Shown: positions 35,303 through 45,464, numbered from the stretch's first letter. The stretch: 64,000 nt of DNA from Sinorhizobium chiapasense (GCF_036488675.1 NZ_CP133148.1:3896001-3960000); one strand, 5' to 3'. The notes: generated by a model not told the origin, from the letters alone. Program-made: numbers and translations.

Positions 35303-36913
35303 ATGGAGCAACTCGGCACCCGCAATCCCTCGAACGGACTGGAAACAATCGGCTTTTCGGACCTGGCTTTCGTCCGCTACAACCTCGAGGCAGCGGAGCT
35401 TTACGAGGACGCCCTTCGCCGGGGTGAGGCGCAGTTGACGGCGCACGGCGCGCTCTGCGCACGGACCGGCCAGCACACGGGCCGCTCCCCCAAGGACAAA
35501 TTCGTCGTCCGCGACGCGGCGACCGCTGACCAGATCTGGTGGGACAACAACAACGCGATCTCGCCCGAAAACTTCGAACGCCTGCGCCAGGACATGCTTG
35601 CTCATGCCAAGGGCAAGTCGCTTTACGTGCAGGACCTCATCGGTGGCGCCGATCCGGCGCATGCCCTGCCGACGCGCGTCGTCACCGAGCTCGCCTGGCA
35701 CTCGCTGTTCATCCGCAATCTCTTGATCCGTCCGGCGCGTGAAGCGCTCGCGGGCTTCGAGCCGAAGCTGACGATCATCGACCTGCCGAGCTTCAGGGCG
35801 GATCCGGAGCGCCACGGTTGCCGCAACGAGACGGTGATCGCCTGCGACCTGACGAACGGCCTCGTCCTGATCGGCGGCACCTCCTATGCCGGCGAAATGA
35901 AGAAATCGGTCTTCACGGTGCTCAACTATCTCCTGCCGAAAAAGGCCGTCATGCCGATGCATTGCTCGGCCAATGTGGGGCCCGCTGGCGACACGGCCAT
36001 CTTCTTCGGTCTGTCCGGCACCGGCAAGACCACGCTTTCGGCTGACCCCGCCCGCACGCTCATCGGCGATGACGAGCACGGATGGGGCGAAGACGGCGTC
36101 TTCAATTTCGAAGGCGGTTGCTACGCCAAGGCGATCAAGCTTTCGGCCTCGGCCGAGCCGGAGATTTACGCGACCACCCGGCGCTTCGGTACCGTTATGG
36201 AGAACGTCGTGCTCGATGAGCGCCGCGTGCCCGACTTCGACGACGGTTCGCTGACGGAAAACACCCGTTGCGCCTATCCGCTCAACTTCATTCCGAATGC
36301 CAGCGAAACCGGAACGGCGCCGCAGCCGCGCACCGTCATCATGCTGACGGCGGATGCCTTCGGCGTCATGCCGCCGATCGCCAGGCTGACACCGGAACAG
36401 GCGATGTATCACTTCCTGTCCGGCTACACGGCCAAGGTCGCCGGAACGGAAAAGGGCGTGACCGAACCGGAGGCGACGTTCTCGACCTGCTTCGGCGCTC
36501 CGTTCATGCCGCGCCATCCGTCCGAATACGGCAACCTGCTGAAGGACCTCATTGCCAAGAACGGCGTTACCTGCTGGCTGGTCAACACCGGCTGGACCGG
36601 CGGCGCCTACGGCACCGGAAACCGCATGCCGATCAAGGTGACGCGTGCGCTGCTCTCGGCAGCACTCGACGGCTCGCTCAACGGTGCACAATTCCGCGCC
36701 GACGCGAATTTCGGCTTCGCTGTGCCGGTGTCGGTGCCGGGCGTCAACGATGGCATCCTTGACCCGCGGTCGACATGGGCGGACGGCGTTGCCTATGATG
36801 CGCAAGCGCGCCGCCTGATCGACATGTTCATCGCCAACTTCGCCAAGTTCGAACGCCACGTCGATGGCAGCGTGCGCGACGCCGCTCCCGGAGCGAAGGT
36901 CGCCGCCGAATAA
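35303..36913 (+). CDS. pckA: Phosphoenolpyruvate carboxykinase (ATP)
   Basis: A 536-residue cytoplasmic enzyme that converts oxaloacetate plus ATP to PEP, the entry to gluconeogenesis during growth on C4-dicarboxylates. The kinase-1a loop [18 protein letters not shown] (about residues 232-249), the metal-binding [19 protein letters not shown] and the earlier [15 protein letters not shown] are present. ATG 35303 has AAAGGAAG seven bases upstream; the in-frame ATG at 35228 would add 25 non-conserved residues. The length equals that of Sinorhizobium PckA as I recall it. It is terminated by a strong hairpin. Confidence 0.97.
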   Translation: MEQLGTRNPSNGLETIGFSDLAFVRYNLEAAELYEDALRRGEAQLTAHGALCARTGQHTGRSPKDKFVVRDAATADQIWWDNNNAISPENFERLRQDMLAHAKGKSLYVQDLIGGADPAHALPTRVVTELAWHSLFIRNLLIRPAREALAGFEPKLTIIDLPSFRADPERHGCRNETVIACDLTNGLVLIGGTSYAGEMKKSVFTVLNYLLPKKAVMPMHCSANVGPAGDTAIFFGLSGTGKTTLSADPARTLIGDDEHGWGEDGVFNFEGGCYAKAIKLSASAEPEIYATTRRFGTVMENVVLDERRVPDFDDGSLTENTRCAYPLNFIPNASETGTAPQPRTVIMLTADAFGVMPPIARLTPEQAMYHFLSGYTAKVAGTEKGVTEPEATFSTCFGAPFMPRHPSEYGNLLKDLIAKNGVTCWLVNTGWTGGAYGTGNRMPIKVTRALLSAALDGSLNGAQFRADANFGFAVPVSVPGVNDGILDPRSTWADGVAYDAQARRLIDMFIANFAKFERHVDGSVRDAAPGAKVAAE

Positions 36914-36937
36914 AGATTGCTGGCTATGATTCACGTG

Positions 36938-36964
36938 AAACCCGGCCCGAAAGGGCCGGGTTTT
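36938..36964 (+). terminator. Intrinsic terminator of pckA
   Basis: The stem AACCCGGCCC-GAAA-GGGCCGGGTT is followed by TTTT-CG, 25 bases after the pckA stop. Confidence 0.88.
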
Positions 36965-37002
36965 CGCGTTTTATCCTGATTGTTTTCAAATGCTTCACGA
37001 TG

Positions 37003-37140
37003 GGTCACGGTGATTTTCGGATTGATTCGATCCAAAATCGTGAACGTGATCGATTCTGATGAGTTACTGCATGGTTCCTTAAATCAGAACCGATCTAAGG
37101 ATCAGCGACCTTTGTGCGTCTGAAAAGACGCACGCCGCTG
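37003..37140. repeat. Mosaic of short palindromic repeats before arfB
   Basis: Unit 1 (37003-37057) pairs TCACGGTGATTTTCG with CAAAATCGTGAACGTGA around GATTCGATC and is the same family as 51679-51728. Unit 2 (37068-37140) is RIME-like: TTCCTTAAATCAGAACCGATCT, then CAGCG...GTGCGTCT paired with AGACGCAC...CGCTG. The gap 36965-37205 holds nothing else recognisable. Confidence 0.65.
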
Positions 37141-37205
37141 TAAAGAGGGAACGGGCAACCGCCTCCGCCTGCCCGCGGCATCAGGACGGTTGAAACGGAG
37201 CAAAC

Positions 37206-37640
37206 ATGGCCAGCGATCCGCTTTACATCAACGACCGCATCGTCATTGCCGGCTGGGAATTGACGGAGCAGTTCGTGCTGGCCGGCGGGCCGGGCGGACA
37301 GAACGTCAACAAGGTGTCGACGGCCGTCCAGCTCTTCTTCGACATCCAGGCGTCGCCATCGCTGCCGGACCGCGTCAAGGCGAACGCATTGCGGCTTGCG
37401 GGCCGCCGTGTCTCCAAGGACGGCGTGCTGATGATCGAGGCCAATCGCTTTCGCAGCCAGGAGCGCAATCGCGAGGATGCCCGCGAGCGGCTGAAGGAAC
37501 TGATCCTGAAGGCGGCCGAGCCACCGCCACCGCCGCGCAAGAAAACGAAGCCGACCCGCAGTTCAATCGAGCGACGGTTGAAGGAAAAGTCCGGCCGCGC
37601 CGAAATCAAGAAGCTTCGCGGCCGGCCCGGCGGCGAGTGA
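37206..37640 (+). CDS. arfB: Alternative ribosome-rescue factor ArfB (YaeJ-like)
   Basis: A 144-residue release-factor-like peptidyl-tRNA hydrolase. The GGQ motif is at residues 30-32 within LAGGPGGQNVNKVST. The C-terminal tail (about residues 110-144) is basic (PPRKKTKPTRSSIERRLKEKSGRAEIKK), as needed to enter the empty mRNA channel of a stalled ribosome. It frees ribosomes lacking a stop codon, in parallel with tmRNA. Start ATG 37206 follows ACGGAG by six bases. It lacks the codon-recognition domains of RF1/RF2, which separates it from prfA/prfB. Confidence 0.93.
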   Translation: MASDPLYINDRIVIAGWELTEQFVLAGGPGGQNVNKVSTAVQLFFDIQASPSLPDRVKANALRLAGRRVSKDGVLMIEANRFRSQERNREDARERLKELILKAAEPPPPPRKKTKPTRSSIERRLKEKSGRAEIKKLRGRPGGE

Positions 37641-37776
37641 GGGAATCCGGACCGCGAGCCTGCGAAGGAAGCCGCGCCCGTGTTTTACCGGCCAAGCGAA
37701 TCTTTCGGCCGCTCCCTTGAACTTTCGCCGGTGCCGCCCTCTTTTATCGAGGGCATCTGCGAAAGAGGAGGCAACC

Positions 37777-38250
37777 ATGGGTTTGTTCAGCTTTATCAAG
37801 AACGCCGGCAAGAAGCTCGGGATCGGTGGTGACGACGCGCCGCCGGATGCCGACAGTGTCCAGAAGGAACTCGCCTCGCATGACCTCGGCACCAAGGACG
37901 TAGAGGTCGAAGTCGTGGACGACAAGGTTGTCCTCAAGGGCGTCGTGAAGGATCAATCGACCTTCGAAAAGGCGGTCGTGGCGGTCGGCAACACGCTCGG
38001 CGTATCGGCGGTCGAAGCGTCCGATCTCAAGGTCGCAGACGCCGGCGCCGCGCCCGCGCCTGCCAAGGCACCCGTCTTCTACACCGTCAAGAAGGGCGAT
38101 AATCTCTGGAAGATTGCCGAGGCGCAGTACGGCAAGGGCAAGGGTGCCAAACACACGCTGATCTTCGAAGCGAACAAGCCGATGCTGAAAGACCCCGACA
38201 AGATCTATCCGGGGCAGGTCTTGCGCATTCCGGATCTGGACGCCGGCTGA
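37777..38250 (+). CDS. BON-LysM domain protein (YgaU/LysM-type)
   Basis: A 157-residue protein. Residues ~30-85 form a BON-like domain (VQKELASHDLGTKDVEVEVVDDKVVLKGVV). Residues ~100-153 are one LysM domain beginning YTVKKGDNLWKIAEAQYG and ending YPGQVLRIP. A low-complexity Ala/Pro linker joins them. There is no signal peptide, as in E. coli YgaU/Kbp, a potassium-binding cytoplasmic protein. ATG 37777 has AGAGGAGG upstream; the in-frame start at 37717 is not supported. Potassium binding is by analogy only. Confidence 0.88.
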   Translation: MGLFSFIKNAGKKLGIGGDDAPPDADSVQKELASHDLGTKDVEVEVVDDKVVLKGVVKDQSTFEKAVVAVGNTLGVSAVEASDLKVADAGAAPAPAKAPVFYTVKKGDNLWKIAEAQYGKGKGAKHTLIFEANKPMLKDPDKIYPGQVLRIPDLDAG

Positions 38251-38323
38251 ACGACGGTATTTTCGGGTGGCGACCAAGTCCCGCGAAGACTATATCGCGG
38301 GCGACATCGGGCTTGATGACTTA

Positions 38324-38381
38324 CAGCGTTGCGCGCCCCTTCAGATGCGCAACGCCGCTGCAGCATCTTGAATTGCTGCAT
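38324..38381. repeat. RIME-like hairpin upstream of alkB
   Basis: CAGCGTTGCGC pairs with GCGCAACGCCGCTG around CCCCTTCAGAT, followed by CATCTTGAATTGCTGCATG, the joining sequence also found at 43966. Confidence 0.6.
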
Positions 38382-38441
38382 GTTCATCCGCAAATTGCAA
38401 CGATTCGCCCGTTGATCGCAGCGGATGACGGGACACACGCG

Positions 38442-39053
38442 ATGCAGGTGCTGCCGAAAGGGATAAGACACATTCCGGGGTTCCTTGACCGCTCCCGCCA
38501 GCAGGAGCTGGTCGAGGCCATCCGTCTGGTCGTGGCGGAAGCGCCGCTCTTCGTGCCGGAAATGCCGAAGAGCGGAAAGCCGATGTCGGTGCGCATGACC
38601 AATTGCGGTCCGCTCGGCTGGGTGACCGATTGCGAACGTGGCTACCGCTATCAGGCGGAGCACCCGCTGACGGGAAGACCCTGGCCGGCAATGCCGACGC
38701 TACTCACCGATATCTGGCACGCGGTTTCGGCGAGCGACAAGGAACCGGAAGCCTGCCTCGTCAACTTCTATTCCGCAGACGCGCGCATGGGTCTGCATCA
38801 GGACAGGGACGAGCGAGATCTCGAGACGGCTGTCGTTTCGATCTCGCTCGGCGATACCTGCCTCTTTCGTGTCGGTGGCCGGGAACGCGGCGGACAGACC
38901 ATCTCGTTCAAGCTTGCGAGCGGCGATATCGTCGTGCTCGGCGGCGAAAGCAGGCTCGCCTTCCACGGCGTCGACCGCATTTATCCGAACACCTCTACGC
39001 TGCTGAAGAACGGCGGCCGCCTGAACCTCACCTTGCGGCGGGTAAACGTCTGA
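38442..39053 (+). CDS. alkB: AlkB-type Fe(II)/2-oxoglutarate DNA dealkylase
   Basis: A 203-residue dioxygenase that removes methyl groups from 1-methyladenine and 3-methylcytosine. Iron ligands His119 and Asp121 (GLHQDRDE) and His175 (AFHGVDRI) are present; Arg193 and Arg199 in RLNLTLRR form the 2-oxoglutarate site. These are the same spacings as E. coli AlkB. ATG 38442 is the likely start, with only a weak GGGA upstream; longer in-frame versions run into the RIME-like repeat. It seems to be a single-gene unit without an Ada-type regulator beside it. Confidence 0.93.
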   Translation: MQVLPKGIRHIPGFLDRSRQQELVEAIRLVVAEAPLFVPEMPKSGKPMSVRMTNCGPLGWVTDCERGYRYQAEHPLTGRPWPAMPTLLTDIWHAVSASDKEPEACLVNFYSADARMGLHQDRDERDLETAVVSISLGDTCLFRVGGRERGGQTISFKLASGDIVVLGGESRLAFHGVDRIYPNTSTLLKNGGRLNLTLRRVNV

Positions 39054-39095
39054 GGTCCTTCAGAGGTTGCGTAACGGTGACCTCGCAGTGCGGCT

Positions 39096-39211
39096 GCCCC
39101 TCACCCTAACCCTCTCCCCGCAGGCGGGGAGAGGGGACTTGTCACGACGCTGGGCCGCGAGTCCCTTCTCCCCCATGGGGGAGAAGGTGGCCGGCAGGCC
39201 GGATGAGGGGC
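39096..39211. repeat. GC-rich palindromic repeat (CTCTCCCCGC family) between alkB and coaA
   Basis: Bounded by GCCCCTCACC and GGATGAGGGGC. It contains stem CCCTCTCCCCGC/GCGGGGAGAGGG and stem CCTTCTCCCCCATGGGGGAGAAGG. A related element lies at 54393-54543. Placed between convergent genes, it could serve as terminator for both; no other terminator was seen. Confidence 0.75.
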
Positions 39212-39226
39212 CCTTGCATAACCTCT

Positions 39227-40222
39227 TCAAAGCTTCCTGAGTGCGACCGTCTCCGTCAGGTGGTTCGGGCCCTTCTGCAGGATCAGATCGGCGCGTGGCC
39301 GCGTCGGCAGGATGTTCTGGTGCAGGTTCTTGAGGTTGATATTGTGCCAGAGCCCCTCGGCGATGGCGCGCGCCGCATCCTCGCTGATCGTCGCATAGCG
39401 ATGGAAGAAGGACTGCGGGCTCTTGAAGGCCGTTTCGCGCAGCCGCATGAAGCGGCTCACGTACCAGCTGTGAATGAGACTTTCCTCGGCATCGATATAG
39501 ATCGAGAAATCGAAGAAATCCGACACCATCGGCACGATCTTGCCGTCGGCCGGCAGATTGCGCGACTGCAACACATTGATTCCCTCGAAGATCAGGATGT
39601 CCGGCCGGTCGATGGTCTGGAACCGGTCCGGGATGACGTCATAGGTCAGGTGCGAATAGGTAGGCGCCTTGACGTTCGGCTGACCCGCCTTGATCGCCGA
39701 GAGGAAGCGCAAGAGCGCGCCGATGTCGTAGCTCTCGGGAAAACCCTTGCGATCCATCATGTTTTCCCGCTGCAGGATCGCGTTCGGGTAGAGGAAGCCG
39801 TCGGTTGTGATCAGGTCGACCTTCGGGCTCGAGGGCCACCGCGCCAGGAGCTCGGCCAGAATGCGCGCCGTCGTGGATTTGCCGACGGCGACCGAACCGG
39901 CGATGCCGATGACGAAAGGCGTCTTCGTTTCGTCGGACATGCTGAGAAAGCGCTTGCGCTGCTGGAACAGGATCTGCGAAGCCTCGACATGGGCGGAGAG
40001 CAGCCGCGACAGCGACAGATAGATGCGGCGTACCTCGCCAAGGTCGACTGGGTCGTTGAGCGAGCGCAGCCGTTGCACCTCATCGGCCGTCAGCGTCAAC
40101 GGCGTGTCGGCGCGAAAGCGCGACCATTCCTCGGCCGAGAACACGTGGTAAGGCGAGTAGTCCCCGCCCTGGAGGTTACCCGGAAGATCCCCGGAGTCGA
40201 TGTCTTTCGCGGCGATAGTCAT
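39227..40222 (-). CDS. coaA: Pantothenate kinase, type I
   Basis: A 331-residue cytoplasmic kinase for the first step of coenzyme A synthesis. The P-loop is [17 protein letters not shown] (about residues 104-120); later [10 protein letters not shown] and IFEGINVLQ are typical of the E. coli CoaA class. ATG 40222 (MTIAAKDID) is taken; the longer frame from 40291 overlaps hisE and is not conserved. It starts 10 bases after hisE and is the last gene of the his run, an arrangement known in other rhizobia. Confidence 0.95.
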   Translation of the reverse strand: MTIAAKDIDSGDLPGNLQGGDYSPYHVFSAEEWSRFRADTPLTLTADEVQRLRSLNDPVDLGEVRRIYLSLSRLLSAHVEASQILFQQRKRFLSMSDETKTPFVIGIAGSVAVGKSTTARILAELLARWPSSPKVDLITTDGFLYPNAILQRENMMDRKGFPESYDIGALLRFLSAIKAGQPNVKAPTYSHLTYDVIPDRFQTIDRPDILIFEGINVLQSRNLPADGKIVPMVSDFFDFSIYIDAEESLIHSWYVSRFMRLRETAFKSPQSFFHRYATISEDAARAIAEGLWHNINLKNLHQNILPTRPRADLILQKGPNHLTETVALRKL

Positions 40223-40232
40223 GGATTTTGCG

Positions 40233-40556
40233 TCACGGGTTTTGTCGGTTTGCCTTCTCCTGCAGGCCGGACTGGCTGGTCCGCCTGGCAAGTTCGTCCA
40301 TCACATCCTGCAACGGGACGGCGGCGATGTTCAATACGACCATAAGATGATAGAGGAGGTCGGCACTCTCATCGACCAGATTCTTGCGATCGTCGCTGAT
40401 CGCCGCGATGACGGTTTCAACCGCCTCCTCGCCGAGCTTCTTGGCCGCCTTGCGCTGGCCGGCTGCGACGAGCTTGGCGGTCCAGGATTCGTCTGGCGCC
40501 ACCTTTGCCCGCACGGCCACGATGTTTTCGAGATCGGAAAGAGTGAAATCGGTCAT
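40233..40556 (-). CDS. hisE: Phosphoribosyl-ATP pyrophosphatase
   Basis: A 107-residue MazG-like enzyme for the second step of histidine synthesis, here a stand-alone protein rather than fused to HisI. Metal-binding acidic residues lie in [15 protein letters not shown] and [17 protein letters not shown] 40556 (MTDFTLSDL) is chosen among three closely spaced Met codons because it gives the family length. It lies 18 bases after hisF. Confidence 0.94.
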   Translation of the reverse strand: MTDFTLSDLENIVAVRAKVAPDESWTAKLVAAGQRKAAKKLGEEAVETVIAAISDDRKNLVDESADLLYHLMVVLNIAAVPLQDVMDELARRTSQSGLQEKANRQNP

Positions 40557-40574
40557 CATGAAATCCTTCAAGCG

Positions 40575-41351
40575 TCAGTCGAGCCGCATGGCGATGCCGT
40601 GCTTTGCCATATAGCGCTTCGCCTCGCCGATGCTGTAAGTACCGAAATGGAAGATCGACGCTGCGAGCACCGCCGTCGCGTGGCCGTCGCGCACGCCCTC
40701 GACCATGTGGTCGAGCGTCCCGACGCCGCCCGACGCGATGACGGGCGCCCGCACCGCATCGGCAATCGCCCGCGTCAGGGCAATGTCGTAGCCGCTTTTT
40801 GTGCCGTCGCGGTCCATGGACGTCAGCAGAATTTCGCCGGCGCCGAGATCGACCACCTTCCGGGCGAATTCGACCGCGTCGATGCCTGTCCGCTCCCGTC
40901 CGCCATGGGTGAAGATCTCCCAGCGGTTCGGCTCGCCCTCGGCCGACACCTTCTTGGCATCGATCGCGACGACGATGCACTGGTTGCCGAACTTGTCGGC
41001 GGCTTCCGCGACGAAGTCCGGATTCTTCACCGCCGCCGTGTTGATCGACACCTTGTCGGCGCCGGCGAGCAGCAGCTTGCGGATGTCGGACACCTGCCGC
41101 ACGCCGCCCCCGACGGTCAGCGGCATGAAGCATTGTTCGGCGGTACGGGCGACGACGTCGAAGATCGTTTCGCGGTTGTCGGAGGACGCGGTGATGTCGA
41201 GGAAGCAGAGCTCGTCGGCGCCGGCTGCATCATAGGCTCGCGCCGCTTCCACCGGGTCGCCCGCATCGATGAGGTCGACGAAATTGACGCCCTTGACGAC
41301 GCGTCCGTCTTTCACGTCCAGGCAGGGGATTACGCGGGCTTTCAAGGTCAT
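40575..41351 (-). CDS. hisF: Imidazole glycerol phosphate synthase, cyclase subunit
   Basis: A 258-residue TIM barrel. The catalytic Asp residues are in [14 protein letters not shown] and [20 protein letters not shown] and ASGGVG are the phosphate loops. It uses ammonia channelled from HisH to convert PRFAR to imidazole glycerol phosphate and AICAR. It follows hisA by four bases. Confidence 0.97.
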   Translation of the reverse strand: MTLKARVIPCLDVKDGRVVKGVNFVDLIDAGDPVEAARAYDAAGADELCFLDITASSDNRETIFDVVARTAEQCFMPLTVGGGVRQVSDIRKLLLAGADKVSINTAAVKNPDFVAEAADKFGNQCIVVAIDAKKVSAEGEPNRWEIFTHGGRERTGIDAVEFARKVVDLGAGEILLTSMDRDGTKSGYDIALTRAIADAVRAPVIASGGVGTLDHMVEGVRDGHATAVLAASIFHFGTYSIGEAKRYMAKHGIAMRLD

Positions 41352-41355
41352 CGGA

Positions 41356-42093
41356 TCATCCTTTTCTCGCGGCCCGGATCAATGACAGCGCTTCCTGCGG
41401 GTCGATGCGGCCGTCGTAGAGCGCGCGACCGGAGATCGCACCCTCGAGTTTTTGCGCATCCGGCTGGGTCATGCGGCGAATATCGTCCATCGAGGCGAGG
41501 CCGCCGGAGGCGATCACCGGGATCGACACCGCGTCGGCAAGCTCCAGCGTCGATGCCCAGTTGATGCCGGTCAGGATGCCGTCGCGATCGATATCGGTAT
41601 AGATGATCGCCGCGACGCCGGCACCCTCGAATTTCTTCGCCAGCTCGATGACGCCGAGTTCGGAGGCCTCGGCCCAACCTTCGACCGCTACCTTGCCGCC
41701 CTTGGCGTCGATGCCGACGGCGACCCTGCCGGGGAATTTGCGGCAGGCTTCGATGACGAGCGCCGGATCGCGAACGGCAACCGTGCCGAGAATGACCCGC
41801 GCGAGCCCGCGCGAAAGCCAGTTCTCGATATGCGCCAGCGTGCGGATGCCGCCGCCGAGCTGCACGGGATTCCGGGTTGCCTTGAGGATCGCGTCGACCG
41901 CTGCGCCGTTCACCGTCTCACCGGCAAAGGCGCCGTTCAGGTCGACGACGTGCAGCCATTCGAAACCCTGCTCCTCGAAGGCCCGCGCCTGGGCGGCCGG
42001 ATCGGGATTGTAGACGGTCGCCTGTTCCATGTCGCCGAGTTTCAGGCGCACGCATTGGCCGTCCTTGAGGTCGATCGCGGGGAAGAGAATCAT
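41356..42093 (-). CDS. hisA: ProFAR isomerase
   Basis: A 245-residue TIM barrel homologous to HisF. The Amadori-rearrangement acids are in [17 protein letters not shown] and [14 protein letters not shown], with GGGIR and [10 protein letters not shown] as phosphate loops. ATG 42093 is the family start; the longer frame from 42171 is not conserved. It lies 34 bases after hisH. Confidence 0.97.
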   Translation of the reverse strand: MILFPAIDLKDGQCVRLKLGDMEQATVYNPDPAAQARAFEEQGFEWLHVVDLNGAFAGETVNGAAVDAILKATRNPVQLGGGIRTLAHIENWLSRGLARVILGTVAVRDPALVIEACRKFPGRVAVGIDAKGGKVAVEGWAEASELGVIELAKKFEGAGVAAIIYTDIDRDGILTGINWASTLELADAVSIPVIASGGLASMDDIRRMTQPDAQKLEGAISGRALYDGRIDPQEALSLIRAARKG

Positions 42094-42127
42094 GTGTGTT
42101 CCGATCAAGAAAGAACGCCGGGCAGCC

Positions 42128-42778
42128 TCAAGGCTTCCAACGCAGGAAATTCGAAATGAGGGCGAGGCCAAGCGTCTGGCTCTTTTCCGGGTGGAACTGC
42201 GAGCCGGCCTTGTTGTCGTGGGCGACGAATGCGGTCACCGGCCCGCCGTAGTCCGCCTCCGCGATGACGTCCTCGGGACTCTCGGCAGCGAGGTGATAGG
42301 AGTGCACGAAATAGGCGTGCAGCCCGCCTTCGCCCGTCGGGATACCCGTAAAAAGCGCGTGCGGCCGGTTGAGCCTCAGCGTGTTCCAGCCGATCTGGGG
42401 AATCTTCAGCGACGGATCCGCCGGCGTCATTTCCTTGACGTCGCCCGGAATCCACCCGAAGCCTTTCGTGATCGTCTTTTCGAGCCCGCGCGACGACATG
42501 AGCTGCATGCCGACGCAGATCCCGAGAAAAGGGCGCGCGTCCTTCTCAACGGCCAGCGTCAGAGCGTCCTCCATGCCGGCGACGGCGGCGAGGCCGCGGC
42601 GGCAATCGGCATAGGCGCCGACGCCCGGCAAGACAATGCGGTCGGCGGACGCCACCCGTTCCGGCTTGTCGGTCAGGTCGATCTCGGCGGCGATGCCGGC
42701 TTCCCGTGCCGCTCGTTCGAAGGCTTTCGTGGCCGAGCGCAGATTGCCCGACCCGTAGTCAATGATGGCGACCCGCAT
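42128..42778 (-). CDS. hisH: Imidazole glycerol phosphate synthase, glutaminase subunit
   Basis: A 216-residue class I glutamine amidotransferase. The nucleophile Cys is in [12 protein letters not shown] and the His-Glu pair in [10 protein letters not shown]. The N-terminal [15 protein letters not shown] is typical. It supplies ammonia to HisF. Its start overlaps the stop of the upstream DUF2628 gene (ATGA at 42778). Confidence 0.97.
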   Translation of the reverse strand: MRVAIIDYGSGNLRSATKAFERAAREAGIAAEIDLTDKPERVASADRIVLPGVGAYADCRRGLAAVAGMEDALTLAVEKDARPFLGICVGMQLMSSRGLEKTITKGFGWIPGDVKEMTPADPSLKIPQIGWNTLRLNRPHALFTGIPTGEGGLHAYFVHSYHLAAESPEDVIAEADYGGPVTAFVAHDNKAGSQFHPEKSQTLGLALISNFLRWKP

Positions 42779-43254
42779 CAGCGTTCTCCATAGGGTTGAA
42801 AGAGGCCGAGGCCGGCGGTGCTTTCAGCCTGTTTCGTCGCAGACCTTTCGATCGACGGCAACGGAGTTGCCGTTCTGCGTTCCGCCGTCGTCGATATGTT
42901 GGAAAAATAGATCTCTTCCGCTGTTTCCAGGTCGCGCGCCGGAACGATGGAGCGAAGCGTCCAGTCTCGTTTCTTGAGATTTCGCGCGATCAGCAGCGGT
43001 GCCTCGAGCGATACCAGCAGGCTGAGCGCAAGTTGCATGAACAGCGAGGCGGCAAATGCGCCGGGAACCACGGACAGGAGGATTAACAGAATTTGCAGAA
43101 CGGCAACCAGGATTCCAAGGAGCCATGAGCGCTTGCTCATCAGCCAGAGCGCGGGAAAGAAAAAGGCGGCCCAGGAAAAACCGTCCGCGATGAACCGCGC
43201 CCTTTCGTCATCGGCCGGTGCGCCGGGCGGGGTCATGATCAGATAAGAAGCCAT
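42778..43254 (-). CDS. DUF2628-type membrane protein embedded in the his operon
   Basis: A 158-residue protein. The N-terminus [28 protein letters not shown] is followed by two to three hydrophobic segments (about residues 29-43 [15 protein letters not shown], 46-63 and 67-90), and the last 50 residues are polar. This organisation matches DUF2628; function unknown. ATG 43254 is chosen; the longer frame from 43467 runs antiparallel-like into hisB coding sequence. It lies 25 bases after hisB and overlaps hisH, so it is transcribed and probably translated with the histidine genes. Confidence 0.82.
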   Translation of the reverse strand: MASYLIMTPPGAPADDERARFIADGFSWAAFFFPALWLMSKRSWLLGILVAVLQILLILLSVVPGAFAASLFMQLALSLLVSLEAPLLIARNLKKRDWTLRSIVPARDLETAEEIYFSNISTTAERRTATPLPSIERSATKQAESTAGLGLFQPYGER

Positions 43255-43279
43255 GGGTCTCAGCCGGGTATTGGCCGGC

Positions 43280-43888
43280 TCAGGCGAGCGTTCCCTTGGT
43301 TGAGGGTACACGTCCGGCCTGGCGCGGATCGATTTCGGTTGCGGCGCGGAGCACGCGGGCGACGGACTTGAAACAGGTCTCGGCGATATGATGGTTGTTG
43401 GCGCCGTAGATGTTCTGGATATGGAGCGTGATGCCGGCGTGCTGGGCCAGCGCCTGGAAGAATTCACGCACCAGCTCCGTGTCGAAGCTGCCGATCTTCG
43501 GCGAGGTGAACGTCACGTTCCAGACGAGGAAGGGCCGGCCGGAAACATCGACGGCCGCTCGCGTCATCGTTTCGTCCATGGCAAGGTCGATCGAGGCGTA
43601 GCGCGTGATGCCGCGGCGATCGCCGAGCGCCTTGGCGAGCGCCTGGCCGAGCGCAATGCCGGTGTCCTCGACCGTGTGGTGGTCGTCGATATGCAGGTCG
43701 CCGTCCGCCTTGATCTCCATGTCGATCAGCGAATGGCGCGAAAGCTGGTCCAGCATATGGTCGAAGAAGCCGACTCCGGTCGCGATCTTCGACGTTCCCG
43801 TTCCATCGATGTTGACGGAGACCGATACGGCGGTTTCATTTGTCTTTCTGGAAACTTGGCCGCTGCGGCTGGGCATGCTTTCTGCCAT
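43280..43888 (-). CDS. hisB: Imidazoleglycerol-phosphate dehydratase
   Basis: A 202-residue monofunctional dehydratase, without the phosphatase domain of enterobacterial HisB. Metal-binding His motifs are [38 protein letters not shown] and [16 protein letters not shown] 43888 ([10 protein letters not shown]) is preferred to 43936. It is the first gene of the hisB-DUF2628-hisHAFE-coaA unit; its promoter should lie in 43889-44000, which also holds a RIME-like element. Confidence 0.96.
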   Translation of the reverse strand: MAESMPSRSGQVSRKTNETAVSVSVNIDGTGTSKIATGVGFFDHMLDQLSRHSLIDMEIKADGDLHIDDHHTVEDTGIALGQALAKALGDRRGITRYASIDLAMDETMTRAAVDVSGRPFLVWNVTFTSPKIGSFDTELVREFFQALAQHAGITLHIQNIYGANNHHIAETCFKSVARVLRAATEIDPRQAGRVPSTKGTLA

Positions 43889-43965
43889 CAGGCTCTCCTG
43901 TACGCACTCGATCCGGATGATTTCGCATTGAAACAACCCAAGATCAGCGGGATCGATACCAAACC

Positions 43966-44065
43966 ACAGCGCCGCGCGTCTTTTCAGCGCAAAGGACGCT
44001 GTAGCACTTTGAATTGCTGCATGTTTTTATCCTCAAATCGGCTAGGGTTTAAGGGAAACATGCAG
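43966..44065. repeat. RIME-like two-hairpin element between hisB and hslV
   Basis: Hairpin 1 (CACAGCGCCGCGCGTC... / GCGCAAAGGACGCTGTAG, to 44003) is joined by CACTTTGAATTGCTGCATG to hairpin 2 (GCATGTTTTTATCC / GGGAAACATGC, to 44063). It is very close in sequence to 11636-11737. It lies in the 510-base divergent gap 43889-44398, in which no gene was seen. Confidence 0.75.
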
Positions 44066-44269
44066 AGCTGGATGCGGAAGGAAAAGCACGTCACACTTTT
44101 CCCATACCGCTCCAGAGCCGCTCCATATCAGGGGAGGCGCGAAATATCCAGAACCGTCACGGAAATTCGAGCGACCGGGGACAGCGGGAAGGAAGATCGC
44201 CGGGAGACGGTAGGACCAATTGCAATCGCGCGGTGCGCACTTACATAGGCGTCAAGCAACCAGGCTCGC

Positions 44270-44362
44270 CTGCAGCGGCGCGTCTCGCAAAAGCCGCTGT
44301 AGCACTCTAGAGTCGCCGCATGATTTACCCCCAAATCATTCCGATTTGAGTGATCATGCAGC
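44270..44362. repeat. Second RIME-like element upstream of hslV
   Basis: CTGCAGCGGC...GCCGCTGTAG (44270-44302), a short joint, then GCCGCATGATTTACC/TGATCATGCAGC (44314-44362) around CCAAATCATTCCGATTTG. It ends 36 bases before hslV. No clear sigma-32-type promoter was recognised by eye. Confidence 0.7.
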
Positions 44363-44398
44363 GGAGCCGCAACGCCCCGAGGGCCGATAGGTATCTTC

Positions 44399-44956
44399 AT
44401 GAGCGAACACAATCCCTACGGAACGATGCATGCGACCACCATCATCACGGTGCGCAAGGGTGGCAAGGTGGTGATGGCGGGCGACGGTCAGGTCAGTCTC
44501 GGCCAGACCGTCATGAAGAGCAACGCCCGCAAGGTCCGGCGCCTGTCGAAGGGTGACGTGATCGCCGGCTTCGCCGGTGCGACGGCGGATGCCTTCACGC
44601 TGCTCGAACGGCTCGAGGCCAAGCTCGAGCAATATCCCGAGCAGCTCATGCGTGCCGCCGTCGAACTCGCGAAGGACTGGCGCACGAACAAATACCTGCG
44701 CAATCTCGAGGCGATGATGCTCGTTGCCGACAGATCCATAACGCTGGCGATCACCGGCAATGGCGACGTGCTCGAACCCGAACACGGCACCATCGCGATC
44801 GGCTCGGGTGGAAACTATGCCCTGGCGGCCGCGCGTGCGCTGATGGACAGCGACAAGTCGGCGGAAGAGATCGCCCGCCGCGCACTCGAAATCGCTGGCG
44901 ATATCTGCGTCTACACCAACCACAATCTCGTGGTGGAGACGCTGGATGCGGAATGA
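44399..44956 (+). CDS. hslV: ATP-dependent protease peptidase subunit HslV (ClpQ)
   Basis: A 185-residue threonine peptidase of the proteasome beta family. The N-terminal [20 protein letters not shown] is presumably trimmed to expose the catalytic Thr of TTIITV (Thr13); Lys of [18 protein letters not shown] and [14 protein letters not shown] are conserved. It forms the dodecameric chamber capped by HslU. It overlaps the next gene by 11 bases. Confidence 0.96.
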   Translation: MSEHNPYGTMHATTIITVRKGGKVVMAGDGQVSLGQTVMKSNARKVRRLSKGDVIAGFAGATADAFTLLERLEAKLEQYPEQLMRAAVELAKDWRTNKYLRNLEAMMLVADRSITLAITGNGDVLEPEHGTIAIGSGGNYALAAARALMDSDKSAEEIARRALEIAGDICVYTNHNLVVETLDAE

Positions 44957-45464
44957 CGGGGTCGATGTCAGTTTCCTGTCCGTAGCCGACGGCCACCTGT
45001 CGATGCTTCATGGTTGGCTTTCCGAGCCGCATGTACGGCAGTGGTGGGGCGACCCGGACAAGGAGCTGGAATCGATCCGCGATGGCTGCGCGAGCGGCGA
45101 GGTAGACGGCTTCATTTTTCATGTCGACGGGAAACCCGCCGGATACATCCAGTCCTGGACGCCGTCGCAATATGACGAGCCATGGGCGAAGGACTTGCCG
45201 TCCGACACGCCGGGCGTGGATATCTTCGTGGGACCGCCCGAAATGACCGGAAAAGGCATCGCCGCCCTGGCGCTCAAGGCCTTTGCCGGAAGACTGTTCG
45301 AAAACGGCGCCGCCCGTATCGTGATCGACCCCGACGCCGGCAATCGCCGCGCGGTCCGGGCCTATTCGAAGGCAGGCTTCGTGCCCTTTGGCGAATGGAT
45401 AGATGAGTCCGGCCGGACACTCCTGATGGAGCTGACGCGCACGGAGTTTGAGAGGAATTCATGA
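44946..45464 (+). CDS. GNAT N-acetyltransferase between hslV and hslU
   Basis: A 172-residue GNAT protein resembling AAC(6')-type or IucB-like acetyltransferases: [18 protein letters not shown] near the N-terminus, [22 protein letters not shown] as the acetyl-CoA motif A region, and [20 protein letters not shown] as motif B. It overlaps the end of hslV by 11 bases and its stop overlaps the hslU start (ATGA), so it is almost certainly translated with the protease. Substrate unknown; the siderophore, aminoglycoside and protein-acetylation possibilities cannot be separated from sequence. Confidence 0.87.
   Translation: MRNDGVDVSFLSVADGHLSMLHGWLSEPHVRQWWGDPDKELESIRDGCASGEVDGFIFHVDGKPAGYIQSWTPSQYDEPWAKDLPSDTPGVDIFVGPPEMTGKGIAALALKAFAGRLFENGAARIVIDPDAGNRRAVRAYSKAGFVPFGEWIDESGRTLLMELTRTEFERNS

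Noticed and set aside
35267..36934. A 555-codon minus-strand frame across pckA
   Set aside because: Antisense to pckA with codon-mirror composition and no motif.
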